The notes below the pieces were generated by a model that was not told the origin of the DNA, did not search any database, and saw only the letters and a list, made by a program, of their open reading frames with translations. Positions 42,701 through 57,700 of a stretch of DNA of 64,000 nt are shown in pieces. The translations under genes and the position numbers were made by a program. The first letter of the stretch is position 1, and each line of letters opens with the position of its first letter. This DNA is from Azorinus chamasolen (Eukaryota > Mollusca > Bivalvia > Cardiida > Solecurtidae): assembly GCA_963576725.1 (NCBI GenBank), contig OY755239.1, forward strand, positions 55,763,640 through 55,827,639, written 5' to 3'.

Positions 42701-45700
42701 ACAACCCCCTCACCTCCCATTTTTTGCAACAGGTTACAGAGTTGGCCTTTTCCCTCATTATCATATAGATGACTTTTTGCACCAATGCAAACATAGAAGA
42801 CCTAGATCAGATGGCTTTGGTGGGAGCTCTGTTTGTTCATGAAATAATATAGATCTGGTTCTAGTTTCTGCCATGGTAATCCCTTATCCATGATACCTCA
42901 TAGGCTGTTTTTGGATCCAACCTCTTTGAATAAATCTACCAAAAAGGAGCATTTACTAACAAAAAAGTAAATTTCAGAATTGTGTAGTTTTGAAACCATT
43001 GTGATAAATAGGGTATTTGCTCCTATGGAGCAAATGCCCTATTTATCACAAAAGTTTCAGAAAGGCACTTTTTTAGAGGCGTCAAAGGCGTCAATATGAG
43101 GGAATGGGTTGATTTTCGTGATTTCATTGTTTCTTACATGACTATTCATGAGGGATAGGGTTATAGAGTCATTGTGGTAATCTGATTGTAGTATTTTTCT
43201 AGTCATTCGATGTATCAGTGCTTAGCAACTCATGTAACTTCATGAGTTAATATTTGCTGTCTGCATCAACTGTCTGAGTAGCTTCTTTTCCTGTGTATAT
43301 GTACATGTTTCCACAACATCGTATTTGTGGAGTAAAGGAACTATCTGATCTGGGTCTACTCTGTTTGCAACTACATAAATATGCATCTTTATCTACTGGG
43401 TTTAGGACTATCTAAACGTTTTGCAAAAGTTATGATCGTGAGCTCATGTATAAGGTGAAAAGAAATGGTCTCTGTTAATGTTTTACTTCATAGATATGTC
43501 TTTTAATGCCTTTGCAAACAACGTGGACCCCGATCAGACAGCTCCTGTTGTGCTCTGATTGCTTATAGAATAGTATAGATTTGGTTCTACAGTTTCTGTC
43601 ATGGCCAACACTTCCTGTGTCCATACGCCATTATAAAAGTTTAGCTTATTAAAATTCATGATGTCATTATTTCAAACATGAATATTCATGAGGTAAAGGG
43701 TGACTTTTTCGGAGGCATCCAAAGGTGTCGATATGAGGGAATGCGTTAAGACAAATCTATGTGAAGTTCACATACAAGGTTTTATATTGTGTTGTTTTTT
43801 GCTTTCAGCTGCTGACGGTGACTCAGAAAGGGGACATACAGATTAGGGACACATTACAGGGAAAGATACTCTGTCAAATAAAACTGCCTGACAAGTTTGA
43901 AGTCCTGTCGCCATGGGAACCAGTGCTAGCCCTTGGTGGTGAAGGTCATTTCTTGTATGTTAAAGGTAAAAATATCACAATTACAAAACAATCTAAATTA
44001 AATGATGTTAACCCTTACAATGCTGAATTTTCAAATGGACTATTCCAAAATTCAAACAGGTCAAGCTTACGGTGAATATTTAGAGATTTTTCTAAAGAAA
44101 AGTGAACATGACTGGTGACTTTTGGCCTGCACTGTAAGGCTTAAATTAGTTATGTGATAATGTCATGAGTTAAACGCTGCTAAATAGATTATAGCTCTTT
44201 AGATTCATATAAAATATTTTACATGTGTCAATAAAAGTATTATGTTTGATATGGTCCTAAGGAATAATAATTCATCAAAAAAGTATTTGTAGTCCAAAAA
44301 TGTTTGTCTGAAATAATATGGCTTATAATATGGCTTAATGAGGCATTGAAGTTTGATATATGTGTTGTAATAGTCTTCATATTGCAAAAATTAAGTCATA
44401 TAATGCTCAGGTAATGCATCCTATACATCACCATTATACAGTACAGTCTTAACAATGCGACCATATTGTTTATTAATATAGTAGATTGTTAACCCATTCC
44501 TTCATAGGCTAATTTTAGATCCAACCTCTTTGAATAAATCTACCGAAAAGGAGCATTAACTAGAGGAAAGGAATATTTTAGAATTTTGTAGTTCTGAAAC
44601 CATTATAATAAATAGAGCATATGCTCCTTAGGAGCAAATGCTCTATGTATCACAATGGTTTCAAAAAGTTACTTTTACAGAGGCGTATTTATTGAGGAAA
44701 GGGTGTTTGCTTTATGCAGGGAAAACATAATACAGAAATCTCCTGTAGCTTCTGCATAACTTTTGTCTTGTATTAAGCTACCACCTGTTTTCAAAGATCC
44801 AGAATGATACTTCTTTTGAGTGGTCTTATTAGAGAGACTTTACTGTATATTTATTGGGTTGTGATGCGATCCATTTTAAATAATTATGCATTTTATTGAC
44901 ATTGCCTGAATATTTGAATAGTGTGCAAATGCAGCAATATATATTTTTTATCAATGAGGGAGAGAGGTAACAAAAATCTACAGAACAATTCTCCATTCTT
45001 TGTGTGTGCCATGATTAGGCTATAAAATAAAGCCATTGATATAGCTGATATTTTTATTTACACCCCCTTCCCCCCTTTTCTGCACACACAAAACTCTTGT
45101 CTGTCTTTCCGTATGTACGTGCCCAACTCCTCATACAACATTGGGAGGATTTACTTGAAACTTTCACAGATGAACAACGTTGATTTGAAGATGTCCGGAA
45201 GGGAATTTTTGCTGCAGCCATTTTAACTAGCATTATAGGGTTTTGAAGTATTCATCACTATATAACAAGTGCTGTATTCAGAGACGGTATCATCAGGTAC
45301 ATCTGTGTCCTTTAACCCCAATTTTCTAGTTTGAAAAGAAATGCTGTAAAAACATGTTGGTTTTATATTTAATACCTTACACACATTAAAGTAGCTTTGT
45401 GCTTAAAGTTTTAGCCCTTTCCCTAATGAATATTTATGTAAAACATAATGATCAATTAGTGGAAATTCTATAATGGCATATGAGGAAGTGATTTTTTTAT
45501 TGTGGCAGAAACTGTAGAATTGGATTCAGTAGAACCCCTCTAATGCGACCACTTATTGAATAAACATGGGTGTCTTTATCCTCTAGGAGCTTTCTGCATT
45601 ACTTTTGTCCTGCATTAAGCTACCACCTGCATCTAGCACTCAGAATTATACCTCTTTTAGGTGGTTGCATTAGTGGGGTTTTACTGTATATTTCAGACCT

Positions 45701-48700
45701 TGATAAGACGGCTCTTACAGGACCACCATTTGATCTGGGTCTATTCAGTTTGCCAAAAGGCATTTGTATCAGTTAACCTACTCCCTGTTCAGTATTCATG
45801 TAAGAAATAATGACATCATATTGGAAAAAATTGAGGTGTGCAGTGGTCTAGTGGTAACACGATTGACTATCGATCCGGAGGTGCAGGGTTCAAATCCCGG
45901 TCCCTCCCGGAAATTTCAGAGACGCTTTTCTGTATCTCCCACCCGCACCTCCTCTATACCCAGGGGTTAAAATGGGTACCTGTGAGGGTCACTCGCCGGT
46001 ACTGCGGCTGCATGATTGCGCCATATGTTAGTAGTGCTCAATATTGTAGGCCAATGACCCAATGACCAGGGGAGTAAATGTACAGTCGGCTGAGCAGTCA
46101 TTCGGACTGAAAGTAGACTATAACTAGGTACTTTACATCATGAATATTTATAAGATGAATTTTTACAATGGCATATGCATACATGAGTTTTTGGTATTGG
46201 TAGAAACCGAAAAGTCAGATATATTATAATCTTATAAGCAAACAGAGCAGACCCTGATCAGACGGCTCCTATAGGAGCTGTCTGATCTGGGTCTTCTCTG
46301 TTTGCAAATGCGGGAAAAGGCTTTTATATGAGGGAAAGTGTTAAATGGTTAAACTTCATTACAGGCAGTAAAGTCTTGGAGGAGGACAGTCTAGAGGCAG
46401 AGGATAACCCTGGCAGCCAGCAGGCTGGAACTGTGTTTGTCTACCAGCTTCGATTGTTTCCCAGCCTTGATGAGTACTGGAAAATACAGAGAACCAAGCT
46501 GCCCTTTACTGTCCATACAACCATAGACCAGAGAGTGGATGCCCTCATGGCAGACAGGTTAGTGGGACTGCCTTTTAACACTTTCCAGATTGTAACCTGG
46601 TCTTACCAGGATCAAGATAACATTAACTCTGTACCCCATAAATATTTATGTAAGAATTGATGGCATCATAAATATTAATTTCTTTTTAATGGGATATGAA
46701 CACAGGAAGATTTGACCATGGCAGAAACTGTAGAATCATATCTTTATTATTTCATAAGCATACAGAGCAGATCCAGATTAGAAGGCATAAAAGGGTGAGG
46801 AAATCATGTAAAGTTAGATCAGCATGTAAAGATAAATCAACATTACATGGGCATTAACAAAATTGGACACATTTCCATGTCACATTTTCATTATGAGGGC
46901 ATTTGCATCCATTGAATCACTGAATATACAATCTTTCAGAATTGCACAGCAGCCAATGAGGAAAGAGAGAATGCAGGAAAGATGGATGAGGATGAAAGAC
47001 GAAATCAATAACATCCATAACATGAAAGAGATGGCCAGGATCAATGCAGAAAATCGGCCACTAGTGGTAAAAGTCTTACTTTATTTGTTGTATGCCTTTT
47101 GAACAGCAAAATTCTTGTGTTTTCCCTCTTCCAGTCTATGTCCATTACTTTGCACATCAGGATTCAAGGTTATAAAACTTCTGAGTCTGAGTCTGAGATC
47201 ATTCTCAAGTATCTGATTGGTCAGATTCTGAGCAAGCTCAGAATCTGACCAACCAGATGCTTAAGAATGATCTCAGACTCAAGCAAAAAGTTTTATAACC
47301 AGGGGACAATTCTGAGTGCAAACAAGATATGGTTTGTGGAGAAATGTAGAAAATATGTTAGCTAGATATCATAAATGCTCCTCTGTTCTATAGTTCTGTA
47401 AATGTGTTTTGTCTTTTTGATAAATTTGTACATCATAACCTTTTTGCTGACAGAATGGCTGTGGCATAGGCTTGTAGTTTTCAATTTGTCAAACATTTGC
47501 CATAACACAAAGAGAAATATGACTTCTTTTCAATGAAAGTGATGACTAAGACAGAAAAAAGGAAGTACAGTAATCCTCTCTGTAATGACTACTAGATATA
47601 AGATAACTGTAAAACATAGCGGCCTAGAAGAGCATCTGTTTGCTGGAAACCAGGTCGTTGCTTAATACAGGGCAAAAGTATTGCAGATACTCATTTGTCC
47701 TGCGTTAAGTTACCACCTGTTTTAGAAATCCAGAATACAGAATATGTGCTTCTTTTGAGTGGCCATATTAGCAAGACTTTACTGTACTCTCCATTCATAA
47801 TACATTTTCCCATCAGGAAGAGACGACTGGAGTCTTAGCCATTATCTTGCCATGAGATCTGTTGTCAGCTCAACATATTCTCAGCTCATATGTCCTAGTC
47901 TTGCTGCAGCATACAATGACTTATAGTTATTCTTGATGTTTTAACTGACAGATTTCTCTCTAGAACAAAGACGTCTGTGACATGAGCTTAATGAGCCCAG
48001 CGTTAACCCTTTGAACACTAAGTGACTCCTGTCTGCAAAAATTGTCACCTGTATCAGACCTCAAAGTGCTTTTTTGTCGAGCCCACTTTCGATCATCGCG
48101 ACGTAGTCGTCTCAGTGGCGGTTGACTGTATTTATGAGTTCATCTGTCTGATTTGGTGTGTGGGCTATAACTTTGTTCCAAATAGCTAGAATTCAATATA
48201 ATTATGCACACATATTAATCATGAGTAGGCTGTGTGATGCATACATGGGCCATAATTCTAGCCTTTTTTATTTATTTTGACTTTTTTTTTTTTTAATTTA
48301 TTTTGTCAGAGCTGTAATCTTTTTATGCATTGACTGATGTCAGTATAATTTAGCACACATCCTAATTATATGTAGATGGATGTTGCGTACAAAAAGCATT
48401 ATCCTATAGCATTACTTGTTTTTATGCCCCCATTGATGATAGTCAGGGGCATTATGTTTTGTTCCTGTCCGTCTGTCCATCCGTCTGTCATGTGTGTCAC
48501 GCTTGTATGTGCAGTTGGTTGTCAAGCACCACCACAGGTGGTATCGCTGTGTCTTACAGACACAATTTTCTAGTTTAATTATATCTTTACTTTTCTGATT
48601 TTTTTATGTTATATAGATTTTGTATGCACTAGGGCATGTCAGCCTCCCTTATAGCATCTAGTTGATCAGTTGCTTTAACCCTTTCCTTCATATAAACACC

Positions 48701-51700
48701 TTTTCACGCATCTGCAAACAGAGTAGACCTAGATCAGATGGCTCCTAAAGGAGCCGTCTGATCAGGGTCTGCTCTGTTTGTCAATGGAATTTGATAGATC
48801 TGCTCCTTTTAGTTTCTAAAATGGCAACAATGTTCCACCTTCAATATTTCATTATAACTTTTTTGTCCATTAATATTCAGTAGGTATTGAAATTTGGAAT
48901 AACTGTAGAACAGGGAAAGTGTTTAAAAAATATTGACCATAAGGGATCCCCAATGATTTGTAAAGTTACTTGCTGTTTAATCTGGATGCAATACGTTCAA
49001 AGGTTAAGAAGATTTGATAGTGTGGACCAAATACAAAGTTTGAATTCATGGTATACCTTAGCAATCAGCTTGATATGTTTGCATAAAAGACAAAATTTAA
49101 TGATCACATCAATTATCACATAAAAGTGCTATAAACCATCAATAAATCTGACTTAATTAATACTTACAGTGCTGATTTTTCAAATGGTCTATTCCAAAAT
49201 TCCAGCAGGTTTAGCTTACGGTGAATATTTAGTGATTTTCTAAAGAAAAGTGTTACATGACAAACAGTGCAGACCCTGATGAGAGGGCTCCTGCAGGAGC
49301 CCTCCCATCTGGGTCTACACTGTTTGCAAAGAAAATTAATGACTCAATTGTAAGGGTTTGATATAATAAATGGTAATGTATTATTGATTTTATGTCCCTG
49401 TTTGATCCTAAAGCACTTAATGTAACAGTATAACAAATGATGATGACATATTTTTTACACCTAAACATGATGTTCTGCATACATTCAATCAATGGCATGT
49501 AGAAGGCCATACAAAAAATAAAAGAGATGATCTTAGATTCCCATGTTACTCTTTGTCGGCTCAGTAATGAGTGACTGCAAAATTTGTCATGTGCTGTAGA
49601 TTATTAACCCATTCCCGCATATTGACGCCTTTTGACACCTCTGAAAAGGTCCCTTTCTGAAACCCTTGTGATAAATAGAGCATTTGCTCCATAGGAGCAA
49701 ATACTCTATTTATCAGAATTGTTTCAACACTACACAATTCTAAATATTCCTCTAGTAAATGCCCCTTTTCGGTAGATTTAGTCAGAGAGGTTGGGCCTAA
49801 AAATAGCCTAGAAGGGAATGAGTTAACCCTTTCCCTGTTGAATGTTCATGTAAAAATTAAAGATGCTGATGGCGATCAAATGACTGAACCCTTTCCTCCA
49901 TGAATATTGATGTAAAAAATAATGACGTCATTAATATTAATTTGATTAATTGTTATAATAGCACAATTGTCATGTGCATGGGAGATTTTGGCCATGGCAG
50001 AATCTGTAGAATCATATATATATATATTATATCATTTGCAAACAGAGTAAACCATGATCAGACGGCTCATATAGGAGCCGTCTGATCTGGGTCTTCTCTG
50101 TTTGCAAAGGCATAGAAAGGGGTATGTATGGAGTAAAGGGTTAACACTTCCCTGCATATAAATTCCTGTTCACACATTTACAAACAGAGTAGATCCAGGT
50201 CAGAGGGCTCCTGAAGGATGTGTTTGGTTGGGGTCTACATTATTTGCTACTATGTCAGTGGAATTTTAAAGTTATACAAAAGTGTGCCAGTTTAAACTTA
50301 TTCAGCTGTTGAGGAGAGGGGAGATTGGGTGTGTTATTCTTAGTGTAATTAAACAAATTACAAAATTTAGTAGAGAACGGTCTACCTCATGAATATTGAT
50401 ATAAGACATAAGGACATTATGAATATTAATTACCGGAATTGGCATATAACACAGGAAACTTTGGTGATGGCAGAAACTGTAGAATCATATCTATATTATT
50501 CCATAAGCAAACAAGAACCATCTGATCTTGGTCTTCTCAGTTTGCAAAGGAGTGAAAAATCATTTATATTAGGGAACAAAGGTAATTTTTCATAGGCACA
50601 CAAAGTATTTTGATAAAATGAAATGCACTGTTGGATAAAAGCCATACTCTTATAGAGAATAGATGATAAATTTTAATTTAACAAACAGTTGTATCTGAAT
50701 TTAAATTCATGTTGACTTAGAAGTTGATTTTATGGAAAATACAGTAAATTGAGTACATCATTACCTTATGATAAGCCTATTCATCTTCATTAAATTGTCA
50801 TTTAACCCTTGTCTTGCTGACAAAATTATGTCTGCTTAACTGTTGCCTCCTAACCCTTTCCTTCATACAAACACCTTTTCACACCTTTGCAAACAGAGTA
50901 GACCCAGATCAGATGGCTCCTCTAGGAGCCATCTGATCAGGGTCTGCTCCGTTTGCTTATGAAATTATAATAGATCTGACTGTTCAGTTTGTACCAATAC
51001 TAAAATTTTGTCTGAACATATGCCATTATAAAAATGAAGCTAAATAATATTCATGTGGTTGTTATTTCTGTCATGAAAATTCATAAGGAAATTCATAAGT
51101 ATATTAAAAGTATACTCTTCCCATAAATATGCCTTGCAAACAGAGGAGACCCAGATCAGTCTGGCTCCTGTAGGAATTTTTTGCTTATGGAATTATATAG
51201 ATCTGATTCCTTAGTTTCTGCCTTGATAAACATTTCCTGTGTTCACGTGACTGTATAGAAATAATTTAATTTGGATATTCATAATGTCATTATTTCTTAC
51301 ATGAATATCCATGGAGTAAATGTTTTAACTACAATAAAACTCGATACTACGAACACTCAAATACGTGCCATAATTGATCTTTAACCCTTTCCCTGTTCCA
51401 TGTTTATTTAAAAATTTAATACCTACTGAATATTCATGAACAAAACAATTATAATGAAATATGGAAGGTGGAACATTTTAGCCATTTTGGAAAGTAAAAA
51501 AAATGTCTAGTAAATTTCATTAGCAAACAGAGCAGACCCTGAGCAAACGACTCCTATAGGAGCCATCTGATCTTGGTCTACTCTGTTTGCAAATGCGTGA
51601 AAACATGTTTATATGAGGGAAAGGGTTAACACAGGTGGCAGCTTAATGCAGGATGAAAGTAAACAAGCTTTCTGCATGACTTTCACCCTGCATTAAGCAG

Positions 51701-54700
51701 CCACCTGCCTAATTCTTCTCTACTAGAGTTCCAGTTTAGAGGGGTTTTACTGTACTTACATATTTCTTGTCTATGCTTCATCTCTGAAGCTCTCAGGCTG
51801 TAATGTGAAACGTCTTACTGTGCACACACGTTTGCTACAGGCAAAGAGCGGAACAAACATATGGACAGTGACTTCATCCTGTGACTTAGCGCCGTTAGAG
51901 GGATATTTATACCTCATGCAATGAAGTTTCATGGGGTATATAGTTTTTGACCTGTCTGTCAGTCAGTCTGTCGGTCAGTCCATCTGTGTATCATAATACA
52001 TTGTGGCTCATCTTAGGCACTTTCATTTCTTGACCAATTTTTCTCAAATTTGCTTTAAGAATTATCATATATAAAAGCTTAGATGAGTTCAATTTTCAGA
52101 GGAATCTGTCCTGGGGAACCACTTTTTTCTCTGATAATGTGGCAGCGTGGGGTATGTGAGCTTGCTCATGTATAAAGTTCTTTAGTTATCAATCATGTGA
52201 TAATTCTATCTGTGCACAAACACAATTCTTTTCAAATTAGTGATTGTTCTTAGGATTGTAATACTGAAGAAAAGAGAGAAACATAATTGTTACAACTATC
52301 ATTAATATGAAGACTGGGTTCATCTTGAAAATTAACACTGGATTTATTTATGTTTGAATAAGTTCAAATTATGCCCTGAATATAGTCTTTGATGTTAGTT
52401 TGATGTGAAATATATCAGTCAGCTTGTCATGTTTTGCACTAGAGTAAGAATTTATGTGTTGTTTTATTTTCACACAGGGATGTCTATCTATAGTAATGAA
52501 CATATATCACAATTTAGCATCACATGTCAGCTTCAGTGGTCTCACTTGCATCAAGTGTGAATTTGTGCACTAAGAAAATATGACAAGACTTGTTCTAGCA
52601 AACATATGTGTATCTTTGAACTGTTAGCTACTTCACCATATTTATACATGTAGTTCTAAATAAACTAAGTTAGTAGCAAATAGCATAGACTCTGATCAAA
52701 TTCACTCCTTCAAGAGCAGTTTGAATTGGTTCTGTACCTATTTGCCTAAGTCTGTCTGTCTGTCTGTCCAAATATTTGAGGCTTTGAGGATAAATATAAT
52801 AATATGATATCATTGAACTGTTTATTATTCCTCTGTAGAATTTTCAACATATCACATACCCATTTTACCAGGTAGGTTTGTTTGTGAGTCATGTGTGATC
52901 TACTTTTGCTAAACCTAACCCTATCAGTGCGAGACACACATCATTAATGTCCTTTGCAAACAATGCAGACCCAGATGAGAGGGGTCCTAGAGGAGCCCTC
53001 TCACCAGGGTCTGCACTGCTTGTCATGTTGCAGTTTTTCTTGAAAAATATCCCTTAATATTCAATGTAAAGTACAGTATAACCTCTGTATAACGGCCACT
53101 AAATTGTGTTAATTAGTGGGTATTTAGGGCAGGTGGTTGCTTAAAGCAAGGTGAAAGTAAAACAGAACGCTCCTATAGGAGCGTTCTGTTTTACTTTAAC
53201 CTTGCTTTAAGCAGCCACCTGCCTTTAACACAAAATAATGTAATTTAGTGGTCGTTATAGAGAGGTTTTTACTGTATAACCTTTTTGAAATTTTGGAATA
53301 GTCCATTTGAAATGTCAGCATTGATGGGGCTAATGGAGAGTGCATTAATGTGATACTGACTTATTTCTGTTGCAGACCATGCATAAACTTACTCAAATCA
53401 TTGCTTTTACAGATTTCTTTTACTGATTTGTTTCTATGGAAACTTGGATATAATACAACTGCATGAATTGGTTTGAAGTGATTTGTTGACTTTGCAAAGA
53501 TTTAATGGAACAGGAGGATTGTGCTATATAACTACATGTCCAGAGCTACAGATAAAGATGTGAACCCAAATACTAAAATCGTCATTTCTTCACCGAACCC
53601 TATACTGTGACCACTCTTTAGAATCGTCACTTCGAGACGATTCTAATGAGTGGTCACAATATAGGGTTTAGTGGAGAAATAAAAGAGCTATTCTTGAAAA
53701 TGTTTAAATTTATGCATCTTATCTGGATCTCTGATGTCATTGTATTAACCCTTTATCTGTCATAAAAAAAATGTCTGGAAATAGATATTTGCCCATTTAC
53801 TCTTATACTATTTACGATAAACACATTCAACGTGACTTTTGGAACCCATCTATGTTCATTTTGAGGGGGAAACAGTGAACAAAATATTTACTGGTATAGA
53901 GCACTACATGAACTGGTTCAGCAAACAGTGTAGACCCTGAAGGAGCTCTCTGATCTAGGCCTACAGTTTGTCTATGTCCCTTTAACTCTTTTGCTGACAA
54001 TGTCGCATCTGTGAATATCTATGCAAACAGTTTGGATCGAGATGAGACGTCGAGTAATTTATGTGACTGTTTCTTGAAACAAACTGAAGAAAAATAAAAA
54101 TGGAAAAGTGTAGCAGATGACAAAGTTTGCAGACGACAAAATTTGGCAGCAAAAGAATTATTGGGATATTGGAAGTAAATGGGTTACTGAATGATTTGCA
54201 GGTTGGTCTGAGAGCTTGGATCCTAATGAGAGAACATGACTGTCATTTACTGTTTTACATTTGGATCTAAGCTTTACACAAATGTCAACTGTGTCTCCAT
54301 TAGCCAGAGAAGGGTGAACCCTCTACTCTATAAATATACATGTAAGAAATAATGAAATCTTGAATATTAATTAGATTAGTTATTATAATAACACATGGAC
54401 AAAGAAATTTTAGCCATGGCAGAAACTGTAGAATCATATCTATATTATATCGTAAGCAAACACCGGTAGCAAATCCTGATCAGATCGCTCCTATAGGGGC
54501 CATCTGATCTGGGTCTACCCTGTTTGCTAAAGTGTATTTGTGCAGTAAAGGGTTAAAGTGTACCTATGCTTTGATTTTTCTTTTTGTTTGACAGTGTTTA
54601 TGGTGTCTGCTTTAGAGGTCTTTATTCACATTTCTCTAGGAAAAATGTATTTCTTGGGGAACAATTATATGTTTTTAACCCTTTACTTCATGAATATCCA

Positions 54701-57700
54701 TGTAAGAAATTGTGCATGTATGAATATTAATTGACAGCATTTTTATAATGGAAATTATGAGCAAGACATAGAAACGGTAGTATCAGATCTATTAACATAA
54801 GCAAACATAGCAGACCCTGAACAGTCAGCTCCGGCAGGAGCCATCTATTGTAGGTGTACTGTTTACAAAGGCATTAAAAAAAAGGCATACCATATTTATG
54901 GAGTAAAGATTTAACTTATCTGAGTGTAACTTGGTTCAGGACCTCTTTTTTAACTCTGCCTTTTAACAATAAAATAAATATTGGTGCTTAAATATGTCCT
55001 GAAAATAGTATCTGATTAGTAGCTTCTGAAAAGTTTGTTGAATTGGATGAGTATGAATTTAGATTTTTCATTTTTTGTCAGTCAGACTTTCCAGAATATA
55101 ACTTTAGTTAAGAAGGACATATCATGACCAAACTTGGTGTACATATAACTCTAATGGAGACAGAGATTTGGATTGCATTGTGGGGATTGGGGTATATGTT
55201 TATGCATAACTTGTATTGTTGCAGGACAGATAAGGGTTGCAAACTTTAACACTTTACTCCATAGATACACCTTTTAATGTATTTGCAAACAGAGTAGACC
55301 CAGATCAGATGGCTCCTGTAGGAGTTTATGCAATTATTAGATCTGATTCTAAATTTTGTGCCAGTGCAAAAATTAAGATGTGCCATCATTATGTCAATCT
55401 TATTTGTGTTTATGATGCCATTATTTCTTACATAAATATTCATTGAGTTAAGGGTTAACATAAAAAAAAACCAAAGGAAAAACATTTCTCTTTATTTGTT
55501 TTCAATAAAATGTTCAAGATGTCCATTTGTTTTGATCCTAATCAGATGCTGGGTCTCATCAGACCCTATATTGCATGCAAAGGTTAAAACAGAGTTGTCC
55601 AGTAGTGAACTTAACCCTTTACGGCCATGAATATTCATGTAAGAAATAATGATATCATGAATATTAATTAGATTACTTTTCATAATGGCTTATGGACACA
55701 GCAAGTTTTGGCAATGGCAGAAACTGTAGAATCATATCTATATTATTTCATAAGCAAACAGAGTAGACACTGATCAGACGGCTCCTACAGGAGCCATCTG
55801 ATTTGGGTCTACTCTGTTTGCAAAGGCATAGAAAGGCATATCTATGGGTTAAAGACTTCAGCAAAAATGTCATATTTTAATTTTTATAGTTTTCATATTC
55901 GGGGCGTTACCCGCGTAAACTGTTATAGTGAGTGAACTGCTAAACCATGTACAGGCGGCTAAACTGCCAGGTGTCATGACACTTGGGGCCACTCTATCAC
56001 CTATAATGGTTTTGTTATCCATCATATATTGGTTTAAAAAGTATGGGACAACTCTTCTTGTCACATTTCAGCCTAAATGTGGATAAATTGTGACATGACA
56101 TTTTTAAGAAAGGAATTTTAGGGTCACAAATGACAAAGCAATTTGTACATGATATATTTTCTGATTAACTCATTGAATTAATATTAGGATACAAACGTTG
56201 TTGTTGCTATTTATAAAAGGGTTCAGTGTCAGAATTACATTGGTATTTCATTGATAAATGTTTTATGCAAAATATCAATGTTTTTTTTTAAACCCATACT
56301 TCATAAATATTCATGTATGACATTATGAATATTAATAAGATTATAAATAGATTATTATAATAGCACATGGACACAGGAACTTTTGTTTGGCCATGGTAGA
56401 AACTGTAGAATCATATCTATATTATAAACAAACAGAACAGATTCTGATAAGATAACTCCTACAGGAGCCGTCTGGTCTGGGTCTACTCTGTATGGTAAGG
56501 CATAGAAAGGCATATTTATGGGGGTAAGGCTCTGTATTGTTTATAGAAGTAGAGTACAGACACTGTAGCTGTTGATGAAAGACAAACTGTGTAGACCTAT
56601 TCTAGACCTTGCATTGTTTGTAGGAGTAGAGTACAGACACTGTAGCTATTGATGGAGTAGACCCATACTAGACACTGTGTTGTTTGTAGAAGTAGAGTAC
56701 AGACACTGTAGCTATTGATGGAGTAGACCCATACTAGACACTGTGTTGTTTGTAGAAGTAGAGTACAGACACTGTAGCTGTTGATGAAAGACAAACTGTG
56801 TAGACCTATTCTAGATATTGCATTGTTTGTAGGAGTAGAGTACAGACACTGTAGCTATTGATGGAGTAGACCCATACTAGACACTGTGTTGTTTGTAGGA
56901 GTAGAGTACAGACACTGTAGCTATTGATGGAGTAGACCCATACTAGACACTGCATTGTTTGTAGGAGTAGAGTACAGACACTGTAGCTGTTGATGGAGTA
57001 GACCCATACTAGACACTGTGTTGTTTGTAGAAGTAGAGTACAGACACTGTAGCTATTGATGGAGTAGACCCATACTAGACACTGTGTTGTTTGTAGAAGT
57101 AGAGTACAGACACTGTAGCTGTTGATGAAAGACAAACTGTGTAGACCTATTCTAGATATTGCATTGTTTGTAGGAGTAGAGTACAGACACTGTAGCTATT
57201 GATGGAGTAGACCCATACTAGACACTGTGTTGTTTGTAGAAGTAGAGTACAGACACTGTAGCTATTGATGGAGTAGACCCATTCTAGACACTGCATTGTT
57301 TGTAGGAGTAGAGTACATACACTGTAGCTATTGATGGAGTAGACCCATACTAGACACTGTGTTGTTTGTAGGAGTAGAGTACAGACACTGTAGCTATTGA
57401 TGAAGAAGACCCATACTAGACACTGTATTGTTTGTAGGAGTAGAGTACAGACACTGTAGCTATTGATGGAGTAGACCCATACTAGACACTGTGTTGTTTT
57501 TAGGAGTAGAGTACAGACACTGTAGCTATTGATGGAGAAGACCCATACTAGACACCGTATTGTTTGTAGGAGTAGAGTACAGGCACTGTAGCTATTGATG
57601 GAGTAGACCCATACTAGACACTGTGTTGTTTGTAGGAGTAGAGCTTTTAGATCTGATTCTACAGGTTCTACTTGGCAAACAATTGTGTTCATATGCCATT

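Noticed and set aside
46948..47066. Alternative exon 17 acceptor at CACAG (46947)
   Set aside because: In the phase required by exon 16 it gives a stop within three codons. The upstream TTTCAG at 46939 keeps the frame open.
51841..51925. Possible exon after CTACAG (AKSGTNIWTVTSS...)
   Set aside because: The frame matches phase 0 but there is no GT donor before TGA, and it runs into a dispersed repeat.
56597..57692. Minus-strand open frames encoding a 22-residue repeat (SINSYSVCTLLLQ...)
   Set aside because: The satellite unit is 66 bp, so any stop-free frame stays open. Each 76-bp unit breaks it, and no splice or start context supports a gene.
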